Shown piece after piece: positions 1 through 8,152 of a stretch of 43,216 bases of DNA. Each line of letters begins with the position of its first letter. The first letter of the stretch is position 1. This DNA comes from Planctomycetota bacterium (GTDB taxonomy: Bacteria > Planctomycetota > Planctomycetia > Planctomycetales > Planctomycetaceae), in NCBI GenBank assembly GCA_018242525.1, contig JAFEBS010000032.1:1-43216 (forward strand). Reading direction: 5' to 3'. The notes under the pieces were generated by a model, which ran no database searches, was not told the DNA's origin, and saw only the letters and a list, made by a program, of their open reading frames with translations. The position numbers and the translations under genes are program-made.

Positions 1-719
1 GGCGGCAGGTCGAAGAGCCAGCGCGCCTCGATCACCTCGAGAGCCTTGTTCATCATCGTCGCCGAATCGACGGTGATTTTGGGCCCCATTTGCCAGGTCG
101 GATGTGCCAGCGCCCGTTCCACGGTGACTTCCGTTTCCAACCGCTGCCGGCACCAGCCACGGAACGGGCCTCCACTGGCGGTCAGAATAATTCGTTTGAC
201 GTCCGCCCGGCGACCTGCCTGCAGGCATTGGAAGATGGCACTGTGCTCGCTGTCGACGGGAATCAATTCCGCTCCGGTGTTCGCCGCCAGTTGCATGACC
301 AGCGGGCCCGCCACAACGAGGGTTTCCTTGTTGGCAATGGCGACGCGCTTGCCGGACTCAATTGCAGCCCACGCCCCTCGCAATCCGGCCGCGCCAACGA
401 TGCCACAGACGACGGTGTCGACATCCGGATGCGCGGCCAGGCGTTCGACCGCTTCCGGTCCAAACTGCAATTCTGTTCCATGTGGAAAATGGCTGGGATT
501 GACCGACGATTGCCCGCCCCCGTCCGAAACCACCGCCCAGCGCGGTCCAAACCGGTGACATTGCTCCGCCATGGACTGCCAGCGACTGTGCGCGGTCAGG
601 CCAGCCAGTTGCAGACGGTCACCATGTGCGGCAATCACATCCAGACAATTGGTACCGATCGACCCCGTCGATCCCAGGACGGCAATTCGGTTTCGCGAAG
701 ATAGATCGGCATTCGGCAA
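1..719 (-). CDS. dxr: 1-deoxy-D-xylulose 5-phosphate reductoisomerase (partial, C-terminus outside window)
   Basis: DXR converts 1-deoxy-D-xylulose 5-phosphate to 2-C-methyl-D-erythritol 4-phosphate with NADPH, the committed step of the MEP isoprenoid pathway in the cytosol. The reverse-strand frame begins with the NADPH-binding fingerprint RIAVLGSTGSIG near residues 10-21, then shows ANKETLVVAG, the substrate-site run PVDSEHSAIFQ, TASGGPFR and GPKITVDSATMMNKALEVIE, all classical for the family. About 239 residues are present of the usual ~390; the rest lies left of position 1. No ATG is available: an in-frame stop at 729-731 leaves the TTG at 719 as the only plausible start, and I see no good ribosome binding site before it. 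A start-proximal sequence error cannot be excluded, but the family identity is secure. Confidence 0.93.
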   Translation of the reverse strand, partial: MPNADLSSRNRIAVLGSTGSIGTNCLDVIAAHGDRLQLAGLTAHSRWQSMAEQCHRFGPRWAVVSDGGGQSSVNPSHFPHGTELQFGPEAVERLAAHPDVDTVVCGIVGAAGLRGAWAAIESGKRVAIANKETLVVAGPLVMQLAANTGAELIPVDSEHSAIFQCLQAGRRADVKRIILTASGGPFRGWCRQRLETEVTVERALAHPTWQMGPKITVDSATMMNKALEVIEARWLFDLP

Positions 720-1316
720 GACAGGAACTCACTCAGAACCACGACAGAACCCGGGGAAATCGCCGCAACTCGTGTCAGCCATTTCAATTGCACGCTCCCT
801 TGCGCAGTCCGGCATTCTAGGTTGCCTGCCCGGGTCGAGCAAGAGAGTTCGGCTACGTTCAAAATCGGATCGCCGCAACTTTTGCGGCGGTCTTTCAACA
901 CGTGAGGCGGTCTCTCAACTCAATGGTTCGACGACGTCGATTTGCCGAACGGGGTTTCCCACGGCGGACGACGATTCCAGGGAAGTCAAGGTTTCACGTC
1001 ACTTGGTTTGCGTGACGATTGAGTTCGGAGATTCTTCGCATGATCACCAAGTATTCGACGAACTTTTCGACACGGAGCGACGTCAGTTCTAATGCGAGGT
1101 GACACATCAGACCGAGGCGAATCCACTTCACCTGCCGGCTCAGGCAAATCCAAGCCTCACTGACGTCTTATCGCACTTGAAGCCCGTCTCAGCTGAGTCC
1201 CTCGACATTCAAAATCACAAATCTGACTTACAAAAGCACGCACCGGATCATCGCGATGCAGCCTGGCAGTGGTGAAGGAAAACGCAGCAAGCGTTCCACT
1301 GGAAGGAGCCATGATC
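720..1316. other. intergenic region between divergent dxr and FHA-SpoIIE gene
   Basis: About 600 bases without a supportable gene. Open frames crossing it on both strands start inside dxr or lack coding character and family motifs. It separates two divergent genes, so it should carry promoters for both, but I could not pick convincing -35/-10 pairs by eye. A ribosome binding site at 1301-1308 (GGAAGGAG) belongs to the downstream gene. Confidence 0.5.
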
Positions 1317-2939
1317 ATGCCTTTTCTCGTGGTGATGGGCTCTCCCGCCGTGGGGTCCAAGTTTCCGTTGACTCCCAATCGTGACATGCTGATCGGCCGG
1401 TCGGGGTTCTGTGACATCGTCTTGAACAAGCGATCGATTTCCCGCGAGCACGCTCGGGTGTTTGAGCGAGGGGGCGACTATTACATTCAGGATCTGGACA
1501 GCATCAACGGTACTTTCGTCAACGGAAGTCCCGTCCGAGGAGAGGTCCGCCTGAAAGACGGTGATCGAATCAACCTGTTTGACGTTCCCGTGAATTTTAA
1601 TTTATTTGATGACACAAATAATCCTTCCAGCGGGTCAATGTTCGTTTTTGACGGGGCATCGCCACCCAGTCCGCCCCCCGTCGAGTCCCGATTGCGAGCG
1701 CGGCTGGAGAATATCCTGGACATCATTCACCAATTGGGAAACAACTTGAAGATCGACGTGATTCTTCCCAAGGTTCTGGACATCCTGTTTCAGATGTTCC
1801 CGCAGGCCAGCAATGGGGAGATCCAACTGATGGACCAGGAGGGGAATCTGTCTCCACGCGCGACACTGCATGGCCGTAGCGGGGAAACGTCGACTTTGAC
1901 TCAATTCCCCGCCGACATTCAGCTTTCACGGCGGGTCCTGGAGTCTGGCGAAGCCCTGATCGAGGAGTCCGGAGATGCAACGGGGGATTCCGCCCTGGAA
2001 TCATCGTTTTCTTCGTCGATTTTTGCGCCGATCATCGGTCACGGTGGAACGCCGTTTGGAGTCATCGTTCTCGAAACCGAAGAACCAGGGTCCCGATTCG
2101 GCCCCGATGATTCATCGCTGGTGTGTGGCGTCGCCATGATCGCGGCACAGTCGATCGGATATGCACGCGCCCACGAGACCGTGATCGAACATGAACTGAC
2201 CCGGCATTACCTGCAAACGGCCCGGGAAATCCAGTTGCGTATGCTTCCTCGTGAATGCCCACGAGTTCCCGGTTACACATTCGCGAAGTACTACCGGGCT
2301 GCTCAGATCGTTGGGGGTGATGCCTACAGTTATCACACATTGATTGACGGTCGAGTGATGATTGCCGTGGCGGATGCGGCCGGAAAGGGTCTGCCGGCAT
2401 CGCTGAAAATCGCTGAATTCCTGTCGGAGATCCGGCACTGCGTGGCCTCGGCAACTTCGCTGAAAGCCGCCATGGACTATTTGAATCGATTCGTCTGTCG
2501 AAGTGATGACGGATTCATTACGTTTTGCATGGCGGTTCTGGATCCTCAACAAAACTCCGTAAGTATTGCCAATGCGGGACATCCCCCCCCGCGACTGCGT
2601 CGGCGGGACGGCACCATCCTGATGGTTGGACGTGATCGAATCAGCTTTCCGTTGGGATTGATGGACGACAATCCCGTGCATCCTATGACTGTCTCGTTCA
2701 GCCCGGGGGATGAATTCATTCTGTTTACAGACGGCATCACCGAGGCTCTCGGGCCTTCGAACGAGCTTTATGGAACGGACCGGCTCCATAAAATCCTGAA
2801 AGTTAATGCCGGGAATGCTGCCGAACGGGTGAAGTTGATGGTCGCCGATGTCGACCGATTTCGCCAGGGGCATAAACCAAGTGATGACCAGTGCATCCTC
2901 GTCATGACACGTGAACGATCCGATGCCGCATGGGCCTGA
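1317..2939 (+). CDS. FHA-GAF-SpoIIE (PP2C/RsbU-type) serine phosphatase
   Basis: A 540-residue cytosolic signalling protein. An FHA domain (about residues 5-95) has the phosphothreonine-binding signature: GRS at 28-30, SREH at 42-45 and NGT at 64-66. A GAF-like sensor domain follows (about 125-285), then a SpoIIE/PP2C phosphatase domain (about 315-532) with VGGD (D335), ADAAGKG (D353), ANAGHPPP and LFTDGITEA (D472). Proteins of this build dephosphorylate anti-anti-sigma factors in partner-switching cascades. The usual second acidic residue after GGD is replaced (GGDAYS), a point to weigh when assuming activity. The start at 1317 is preferred because AGGAG lies 8 bases upstream; an ATG at 1311 is too close to it. 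No STAS or HATPase partner gene is nearby, so the substrate is unknown. Confidence 0.85.
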   Translation: MPFLVVMGSPAVGSKFPLTPNRDMLIGRSGFCDIVLNKRSISREHARVFERGGDYYIQDLDSINGTFVNGSPVRGEVRLKDGDRINLFDVPVNFNLFDDTNNPSSGSMFVFDGASPPSPPPVESRLRARLENILDIIHQLGNNLKIDVILPKVLDILFQMFPQASNGEIQLMDQEGNLSPRATLHGRSGETSTLTQFPADIQLSRRVLESGEALIEESGDATGDSALESSFSSSIFAPIIGHGGTPFGVIVLETEEPGSRFGPDDSSLVCGVAMIAAQSIGYARAHETVIEHELTRHYLQTAREIQLRMLPRECPRVPGYTFAKYYRAAQIVGGDAYSYHTLIDGRVMIAVADAAGKGLPASLKIAEFLSEIRHCVASATSLKAAMDYLNRFVCRSDDGFITFCMAVLDPQQNSVSIANAGHPPPRLRRRDGTILMVGRDRISFPLGLMDDNPVHPMTVSFSPGDEFILFTDGITEALGPSNELYGTDRLHKILKVNAGNAAERVKLMVADVDRFRQGHKPSDDQCILVMTRERSDAAWA

Positions 2940-3033
2940 TGGTGGTGGAAATGCAGGCAGGCCGAGTCTGGCACCGGAACTGTGGTAACTGTATTCTGCC
3001 GTGATCCGAACGAGGTCAATTGAGGGGTCTGTC

Positions 3034-3903
3034 ATGTTACGCGTCACCGGAGCCATCGCTCTCACGTTGTTCGCAGCGAGCATTGACGCAGCAGACTTGA
3101 GCCGATTGACGCACGATGGCCGGTCCAAGCGTGATCCCGTGTTCGTCGGCTCCTCTGGCAAGTCACTAATCTACAGTCAACTGGAAAAGCCAACGCAATT
3201 ACGGCTGATGAGGCTGTCCCTGCCCGATGGTTCTCCGGAACCGTGTCACCCCTCGGAAACTCGCAGCGAATTCGAAGCGGCCCCGTCCACGGATGGCCGT
3301 TACCTGGCGTTTGTGCAGAACCGGGGCAACCTGAGTCTGGCGCTGGTCATCGAGGATCTGCAGCAGGCAAGTCCAACCGCAGAAGTCCCTCCGGGCGGCG
3401 GCTTTTCCGGCATGCACAGCCCCACATTTTCACCGGATGGTTCGCGAATCCTGTTTAGCTATCCCGAAGACGGTCGACAGCAACTGTTCGCGGTCGACAT
3501 TCAGGGGAAGAACCGTCACACGGTCGTCGACTCTGTCGGCATCAACAATTGGCCCAGCTTTTCGCCGGACGGGAAACAACTGGTGTTCAGTTCCAGTCGA
3601 GACAATGACTTCGAGATCTACGTGGCCAAACCGGATGGAACCGAACCTCGTCGCCTGACTGAAAGTCCACGCCAGGACATCCGCCCCCGCTTTTCGCCTG
3701 ACGGGACACGGATCGCCTTCACCAGCAACCGCGACGGAAATTATGAGATCTACGTGATGAACCCGGATGGAACGAATCTGCACCGAGTGACCAACAACCC
3801 CGAGCAGGATGACTATCCGTCCTGGCATCCCGACGGCAAACAACTGGTCGTCGTCAGTGAGCGACGCGGACAGTTTGACCTCTATTTGATCGAGGCCCCG
3901 TGA
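3034..3903 (+). CDS. exported TolB-like beta-propeller (PD40 repeat) protein
   Basis: 289 residues: an N-terminal signal peptide (hydrophobic run VTGAIALTLFAASI, cleavage probably after the next Asp-Ala), then repeated PD40/WD40-like blades. At least four blades carry the TolB pattern (FSPDG or HPDG followed by I/L-x-F/V-x-S and a terminal P-DGT), for example FSPDGKQLVFSS, FSPDGTRIAFTSNRDG and HPDGKQLVVVSE. TolB proper is longer (~430 aa, with an N-terminal alpha/beta domain); this protein is nearly all propeller, so it is TolB-like rather than TolB and no Tol-Pal genes are adjacent. ATG at 3034 is chosen because GAGGGG lies just upstream and it starts the signal peptide directly. Function is probably protein or glycan binding in the periplasm. 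Confidence 0.75.
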   Translation: MLRVTGAIALTLFAASIDAADLSRLTHDGRSKRDPVFVGSSGKSLIYSQLEKPTQLRLMRLSLPDGSPEPCHPSETRSEFEAAPSTDGRYLAFVQNRGNLSLALVIEDLQQASPTAEVPPGGGFSGMHSPTFSPDGSRILFSYPEDGRQQLFAVDIQGKNRHTVVDSVGINNWPSFSPDGKQLVFSSSRDNDFEIYVAKPDGTEPRRLTESPRQDIRPRFSPDGTRIAFTSNRDGNYEIYVMNPDGTNLHRVTNNPEQDDYPSWHPDGKQLVVVSERRGQFDLYLIEAP

Positions 3904-3996
3904 ATTCGCGGTGCAGGTGGCGTCCGGTCTCGCAGAATGTTAGAAGAATCAGACAGATTCAGCTCCAGGTTTGTATCCCCCGAAGCCAGGCCATCA

Positions 3997-4308
3997 ATGA
4001 TCCACGTACTTGCTCAAATCGAAACGACTCCCGGTCACCGCAATGATTTCCTGGCCGAATTTGGACAGGTGGCTCTGCTGGTCCGACAGGAAGTCGGCTG
4101 CATCGAATACGGTGCGGCGGTCGACATTCCAACCGGCATTCCCGTCCAGAACTTCATTGGCGAAAACGCGGTGCTGATCATCGAGAAGTGGGAAAGCATC
4201 GACCATTTAAAGGCGCATCTGGTCGCCCCGCACATGACCGATTATCGCGTCCGAATCAAGCCGTTTGTGCAGGGAGTCCGACTGCAGGTGCTGGAACCCA
4301 GCGTCTGA
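3997..4308 (+). CDS. antibiotic biosynthesis monooxygenase (ABM) domain protein
   Basis: 103 residues, the normal size of a single dimeric alpha+beta-barrel ABM domain (YgiN/LsrG-like). The family layout is visible: an N-terminal strand MIHVLAQIETTPG, a helix ending in VRQEVGCIEYG, the strand VLIIEKWES, then IDHLKAHLVAPHM with the His pair typical of these small oxygenases and isomerases, and a last strand. Substrate cannot be told; relatives oxidise quinols, degrade haem or isomerise autoinducer-2 phosphate. An upstream in-frame ATG at 3937 would add 20 residues unlike the family, so 3997 is preferred. It stands alone, 93 bases after the propeller gene. Confidence 0.75.
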   Translation: MIHVLAQIETTPGHRNDFLAEFGQVALLVRQEVGCIEYGAAVDIPTGIPVQNFIGENAVLIIEKWESIDHLKAHLVAPHMTDYRVRIKPFVQGVRLQVLEPSV

Positions 4309-4625
4309 CGGCGGGTTTTGAGTGGATCCTCGGTCGTGGACAGGCAGAAGTGTCTCATGAATCGTGAGCCAGCCCGAACGGCTTAACTTCGATGAAGATG
4401 GGCGGAACGGCGATAAAGTCATCCCAGTCAACCGGATCGTATCGATTGCGGACGAGATTCTCCCACTTGTGCGGCGATGGGCGTACAAATATCCGCATAA
4501 TTACTTTCCGATTTGAAATCTCATTGAATCCACTGGATGCTTGGTTCAAGATGACCTCTTCCTGATGCGGCCGTTCGGCGGCAGGATTCCATCCCGATCC
4601 CAATCGAAGTGAGCTTGCAGGACGA
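4309..4625. other. low-GC intergenic stretch with one possible small ORF
   Basis: About 317 bases between two plus-strand genes, visibly less GC-rich than the neighbours around 4430-4540. The only candidate is a reverse-strand 47-codon ORF, listed separately. No terminator-like hairpin with a T run was found. Confidence 0.4.
4355..4498 (-). CDS. possible small protein or gene remnant (47 aa)
   Basis: A reverse-strand ORF of 47 codons, starting at an ATG preceded by GGAAAG at 6-base spacing. The peptide is compositionally ordinary (aromatic and charged residues such as HKWENLV and DPVDWDDF, then a hydrophobic IAVPPIFIEV stretch), unlike the Arg/Pro/Ser-rich shadows elsewhere in this GC-rich window. 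The frame stays open upstream to about 4633, so it could also be the tail of a decayed longer gene. I recognise no family. Evidence is only the ribosome binding site and amino-acid composition. Confidence 0.28.
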   Translation of the reverse strand: MRIFVRPSPHKWENLVRNRYDPVDWDDFIAVPPIFIEVKPFGLAHDS

Positions 4626-5552
4626 ATGACCAACTCAACTGCGAATGCACCAGCGGAAACCCAGGAATCGCCGGATCACTGGCCCCTGCATTACTTCGCG
4701 GATGATTTGAAACTGTTTGTTGAGATCGAATTGCCGCGCATCGACGCAACCTGTTCCGCCGCAGAATTGCGGCCGATCCGTGAGAAACTCCAGGAGTTTG
4801 AGCGATTCTGTTCAGGCCAGGATGATCCGCCCCAGGTTCAGGAGGTCCCCGCCCCCGCCGAGGATTCATCGCCTGTCCAACTGCTGCTTTCCGATTTCGG
4901 CAGTTACTGTCGGCAACTGGCCCAGGAGTGGCAGCATCTCGACCGGCCCACCCGGCGACGCCTGCGATCGCGGCTGGCACGCGTGCTGCACCGCGGTGGC
5001 ACATCTGGCAAGGAAGGAGATGACGTTCATTGGAGTGAACTGGTCCTCTCGTCACTTGCGTTGATGGCCTGGCTGGTCTTGTTTGCCATTGGGTACACGA
5101 TGCACGCCAAGCCGTACGAGGATGTCATTAAGGAACCGCTGGCATCGATCCATGGCATATCAGAAATGGCGGTGTTCATCGGGGCGTTGTTGATGTTCAT
5201 CGTCGCGTGCATTCCGACAAATGTCCTGCTGCTGGCCTGTGTGACGGGGACACTGGGCACGGCCTACCGCAGGGCCACGGGACACCGCGAAGACGGTCAT
5301 CAACGAAGCCGTGCCCACGATTATCTCTGCGCACTGACCACCTCGTTTTTTGTCTACTTGATCCTGATCGGCGGGATGCTCTCCTTGAGTGTCGCCGAAA
5401 TCCTGACGTACGAGAGTCAGGAAAAGTACCTGAAACTTGCCGGGACAATTTCGATGTGTGCTTTCCTGGTCGGCTACGATCGGAACATCGTCGCCTGGAT
5501 GCTCAGGCGTGTTGCCACGTTCCTGACACAGTCGGACAAGGTGGCTACATAG
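4626..5552 (+). CDS. uncharacterised four-helix inner-membrane protein
   Basis: 308 residues, no recognised family. Residues 1-135 are hydrophilic, acidic in the first half and strongly basic just before the membrane part (RPTRRRLRSRLARVLHR at 107-123). Four hydrophobic segments follow: about 139-157, 179-212 (long, possibly two helices), 236-260 and 268-290. No enzyme motif is visible. The layout is that of a cytoplasmic domain anchored by a helical bundle. Start ATG has AGGA close upstream. Transcription with the preceding genes is possible but the 317-base gap argues for its own promoter. Confidence 0.6.
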   Translation: MTNSTANAPAETQESPDHWPLHYFADDLKLFVEIELPRIDATCSAAELRPIREKLQEFERFCSGQDDPPQVQEVPAPAEDSSPVQLLLSDFGSYCRQLAQEWQHLDRPTRRRLRSRLARVLHRGGTSGKEGDDVHWSELVLSSLALMAWLVLFAIGYTMHAKPYEDVIKEPLASIHGISEMAVFIGALLMFIVACIPTNVLLLACVTGTLGTAYRRATGHREDGHQRSRAHDYLCALTTSFFVYLILIGGMLSLSVAEILTYESQEKYLKLAGTISMCAFLVGYDRNIVAWMLRRVATFLTQSDKVAT

Positions 5553-5956
5553 CCCGATGTTGGCCCAATGGCACTGACTTTGTGAGCCGCACGGCGCTAG
5601 CCGCGGGTTCTTCGGGGACGAGTGAGAATGCACCCGCAGCCTACTGCCGTTGAAATGATCGCCTCGAATTTGCGGTGAGCAGGTCGCCCAGTTTGCCCCG
5701 CAATCGCTGGTGGTTCACATCATCGTTAGTCCCTGAAATCTCCTCGAAGCGGCCCCATCCCGCCAAATATTGTCACTTTGACCTTCGTCGGGATTTAGAA
5801 AACTTCCCAACGGCTCGATAAAATGGTACACATATGTGGGGATTCCGGTTTGACCGGATTTCCCCCCTGCCAGATTCCTGCCCGGATTGGACCGACTGTC
5901 AACCTGCCAGAAACTCCTGCCTGCCTGTGCCAGACACCTTGAATTGGGAACTTCCA
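5553..5956. other. leader region of the first DUF1501 gene
   Basis: About 400 bases without a supportable gene. The open frame across 5834-5956 is an upstream extension of the DUF1501 frame and has no family similarity; the Tat signal begins only at 5957. A TAAAAT hexamer at 5819-5824 could serve as a -10 element but has no matching -35 at normal spacing. Confidence 0.4.
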
Positions 5957-7375
5957 ATGAGTCGTGCTCGCCAAATCTGTTCCGGTCCGGCCACGCGCCG
6001 GGAATTCCTGTCGGTGGGTGCCTTGGGACTGGGCGGTCTGGCGATGTCGGACCTGTTTCGCCTGCAGGCACAGGCCGCGGAAGCCGGTCATCCGATTGAT
6101 CAGGACACGGCGGTGATTTTCGTCTGGCTGCCCGGTGGGCCGCCGCACATGGACATGTACGACATGAAGCCCAACGCTCCCACGGAATACCGTGGCGCGT
6201 TTCAACCGATCTCCACCCGCGTCCCCGGACTGGACGTTTGCGAACTGATGCCCCGTCACGCCGCAATTGCGGACAAGTATGCGGTCATCCGCTCTGTGTC
6301 GCACACGTTTGCCGATCATGGCGGCGGGCACAAGCGGATGATGACCGGTCGCATTCCCAAGACTCCGGTCGATACGGTCAACGATGCCCCCGCCACCGGG
6401 TCGATCGTTGCCAAGTGTCGGGAGAACCGCAACAACGGCCTGCCCAACTACATTTCGATGAATCCAGGCGGACGGACGAACGACGTCTTCGCCCAGGGAG
6501 CGGCGTATCTGGGCAATGCCTATCTGCCGTTTAATGTCGAAGGTGACCCGATGGCACCGAATTTCGTGGTCCCCAACGTGGCCCCGGTGGCCGATCTCGC
6601 CAAACGAGTCGATGACCGGATGCAATTGCTGGGTGGTCTGGACCGGATCGAACGTCAGATCGACGCGACCCGGTTGATGGACTCGATGGACAAATACCAA
6701 CAGCGGGCAGTCGGGATGATCACCAGCGACCGGGCCCGGAAAGCGTTCGATCTGTCCGCCGAATCTGACGCCGTCCGCGATCGCTACGGCCGTCACTGCT
6801 GGGGTCAACGAGCGTTGCTCGCCCGACGACTGGTGGAAGCGGGCGTCAGCTTTGTGTCGGTGGTCATGGAAAACCCGTATCAGTCGGGAATCGTGCACCA
6901 GAAGCAGGGCGTCTACAACTGGGACTCGCACGCGGTAAACTGTCACATCTGGGACGACCTGAAAGTTCGACTGCCGATCTACGATCAGGCGGTGACAGCC
7001 TTGATCGAAGACGTCTATCAACGCGGCCTGGATCGCCGCACATTGATCCTGGTGACCGGCGAATTCGGTCGAACTCCGCGCTTGGAGAACTCGGTTGGTT
7101 CCCAGACCGGGGTCATGCAGCCGGGTCGCGACCACTGGCCGCAGGCGATGTCATTCATCATGTCCGGTGGCGGAATGCGAACGGGACAGGTGATCGGATC
7201 GACCAATTCCAAGGGGGAACATCCCGCCGATCGTCCACTGACCCCGAATGATCTGTGGGCCACGGTTTATCGTCACCTGGGAATCGATTTCACAGATTCG
7301 TTCCCGGACTATCGCGGACGCCCGATGCCAATTCTTCCCTTTGGTGACGTGATCACGGAACTGTTGCCCGCCTGA
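5957..7375 (+). CDS. DUF1501 family protein, Tat-exported (first copy)
   Basis: 472 residues, normal length for DUF1501, a family of alkaline-phosphatase/sulfatase-like fold very abundant in planctomycetes and of unproven substrate. A twin-arginine signal is at the N-terminus (TRREFLSVGALGLGG), so folded export is expected. Family marks in order: WLPGGPPHMDMYDMKP, HTFADHGGGHKRMM, a central helical region, TGEFGRTPR and GRDHWPQAMSF near the C-terminus; the Asp, His and Gly-Arg-Asp-His positions are candidate metal ligands. Start chosen at the ATG directly before the Tat motif. Unlike the copy at 22107-23525 it has no PSCyt partner gene next to it. Confidence 0.88.
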   Translation: MSRARQICSGPATRREFLSVGALGLGGLAMSDLFRLQAQAAEAGHPIDQDTAVIFVWLPGGPPHMDMYDMKPNAPTEYRGAFQPISTRVPGLDVCELMPRHAAIADKYAVIRSVSHTFADHGGGHKRMMTGRIPKTPVDTVNDAPATGSIVAKCRENRNNGLPNYISMNPGGRTNDVFAQGAAYLGNAYLPFNVEGDPMAPNFVVPNVAPVADLAKRVDDRMQLLGGLDRIERQIDATRLMDSMDKYQQRAVGMITSDRARKAFDLSAESDAVRDRYGRHCWGQRALLARRLVEAGVSFVSVVMENPYQSGIVHQKQGVYNWDSHAVNCHIWDDLKVRLPIYDQAVTALIEDVYQRGLDRRTLILVTGEFGRTPRLENSVGSQTGVMQPGRDHWPQAMSFIMSGGGMRTGQVIGSTNSKGEHPADRPLTPNDLWATVYRHLGIDFTDSFPDYRGRPMPILPFGDVITELLPA

Positions 7376-7400
7376 ATTCATGTTCTGGGCAGAATTCGGG

Positions 7401-7535
7401 CGTTTGTGATGGACGTCCGAAGTCTCACGACTTCGGCTACAATGACGTTTGTGATGGACGTCCGAAGTCTCACGACTTCGGCTACAATGGCGTTTGTGAT
7501 CGACATCTGAAGTCTCACGACTTCGGCGACAATGC
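7401..7535. repeat. three tandem 45-bp repeats, each with a 7-bp stem-loop
   Basis: Three direct copies with an exact 45-base period start at 7401, 7446 and 7491. Copies 1 and 2 are almost identical; copy 3 has drifted at several bases. Each holds the inverted repeat CCGAAGT-CTCACG-ACTTCGG (7417-7436 in copy 1; degenerate left arm in copy 3). The array lies between the DUF1501 stop and msrA, and its last bases overlap the upstream candidate ATG of msrA at 7532. Because 45 is a multiple of 3, the reverse strand reads as a repeating 15-residue peptide; that is a by-product. The hairpins could end transcription of the DUF1501 gene, but no T run follows. Confidence 0.9.
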
Positions 7536-7555
7536 CGTCTTCTGAAAGATCAACC

Positions 7556-8107
7556 ATGGCGGTATCAACCGGCGAACTGTCGCTGGCAACATTGGGTGGC
7601 GGTTGCTTCTGGTGCCTGGAAGCGGTCTTTGAGCAATTGCGCGGCGTCGCGTCGGTCACGTCTGGTTACGCCGGCGGGACTGTCGATCAGCCGACGTATG
7701 AGCAGGTCTGCACTGGACGGACCGGCCATGCCGAAGTCATTCAGATTGCCTTCGATCCCACTTTGCTGTCATTCCGCGATCTGCTGGACGTGTTCTTCGC
7801 GATTCATGATCCGACGACGCTGAATCGGCAGGGAGCGGATGTGGGGACTCAGTATCGGTCGGTGATCTACTACCACTCGCCGGAACAGCAGAGTGAGGCG
7901 ATCCAACGGATCGCGGAACTGAATGCCGGAAAGACGTTTCCCGGGCCGATTGTGACCGAGGTGTCTGCGATGCCGGAATTCTTTCCCGCCGAGGGCTATC
8001 ATCAGGGATACTTTCGCGGCAACGCGCGGCAGTCCTATTGCCAGTTGGTGGTTTCCCCCAAGGTCGCCAAGTTTCGCAGCAAGTTTGCAGACCACCTGAA
8101 GGATTGA
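7556..8107 (+). CDS. msrA: peptide methionine-(S)-S-oxide reductase
   Basis: MsrA reduces the S epimer of methionine sulfoxide in proteins and free methionine, using thioredoxin, in the cytosol. 183 residues. The catalytic motif GCFWCLE is at residues 16-22 with the nucleophile at C17. Further marks: TSGYAGG, YEQVCTGRTGHAEV, the FFAIHDPTTLNRQGADVGTQYRS block, and GYHQGYF towards the end. Start: the ATG at 7556 has GAAAG at fitting distance and gives the usual short N-terminus; the ATG at 7532 falls in the third 45-bp repeat and adds eight atypical residues. No MsrB domain is fused or adjacent. Confidence 0.95.
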   Translation: MAVSTGELSLATLGGGCFWCLEAVFEQLRGVASVTSGYAGGTVDQPTYEQVCTGRTGHAEVIQIAFDPTLLSFRDLLDVFFAIHDPTTLNRQGADVGTQYRSVIYYHSPEQQSEAIQRIAELNAGKTFPGPIVTEVSAMPEFFPAEGYHQGYFRGNARQSYCQLVVSPKVAKFRSKFADHLKD

Positions 8108-8152
8108 GAATTCCATCATTGGAACCGAGCCTTTGACCCTCGCGAACCTGCC

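Noticed and set aside
571..1092. Plus-strand ORF of 173 codons
   Set aside because: Begins inside dxr in antisense and shows no family motif or ribosome binding site.
2112..3161. Long reverse-strand ORF (349 codons)
   Set aside because: Antisense to the SpoIIE-type gene; composition rich in Arg, Ser and His with no motifs, while the plus frame holds all family residues.
5795..7135. Reverse-strand ORF of 446 codons
   Set aside because: Antisense shadow of the first DUF1501 gene; the plus frame carries the Tat signal and family motifs.
7401..7535. CRISPR array
   Set aside because: The units are contiguous, with no unique spacers between repeats, and no cas genes are near.
7378..7659. Reverse-strand repetitive peptide ORF
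   Set aside because: Its 15-residue period comes from the 45-bp DNA repeat; start and end overlap msrA.
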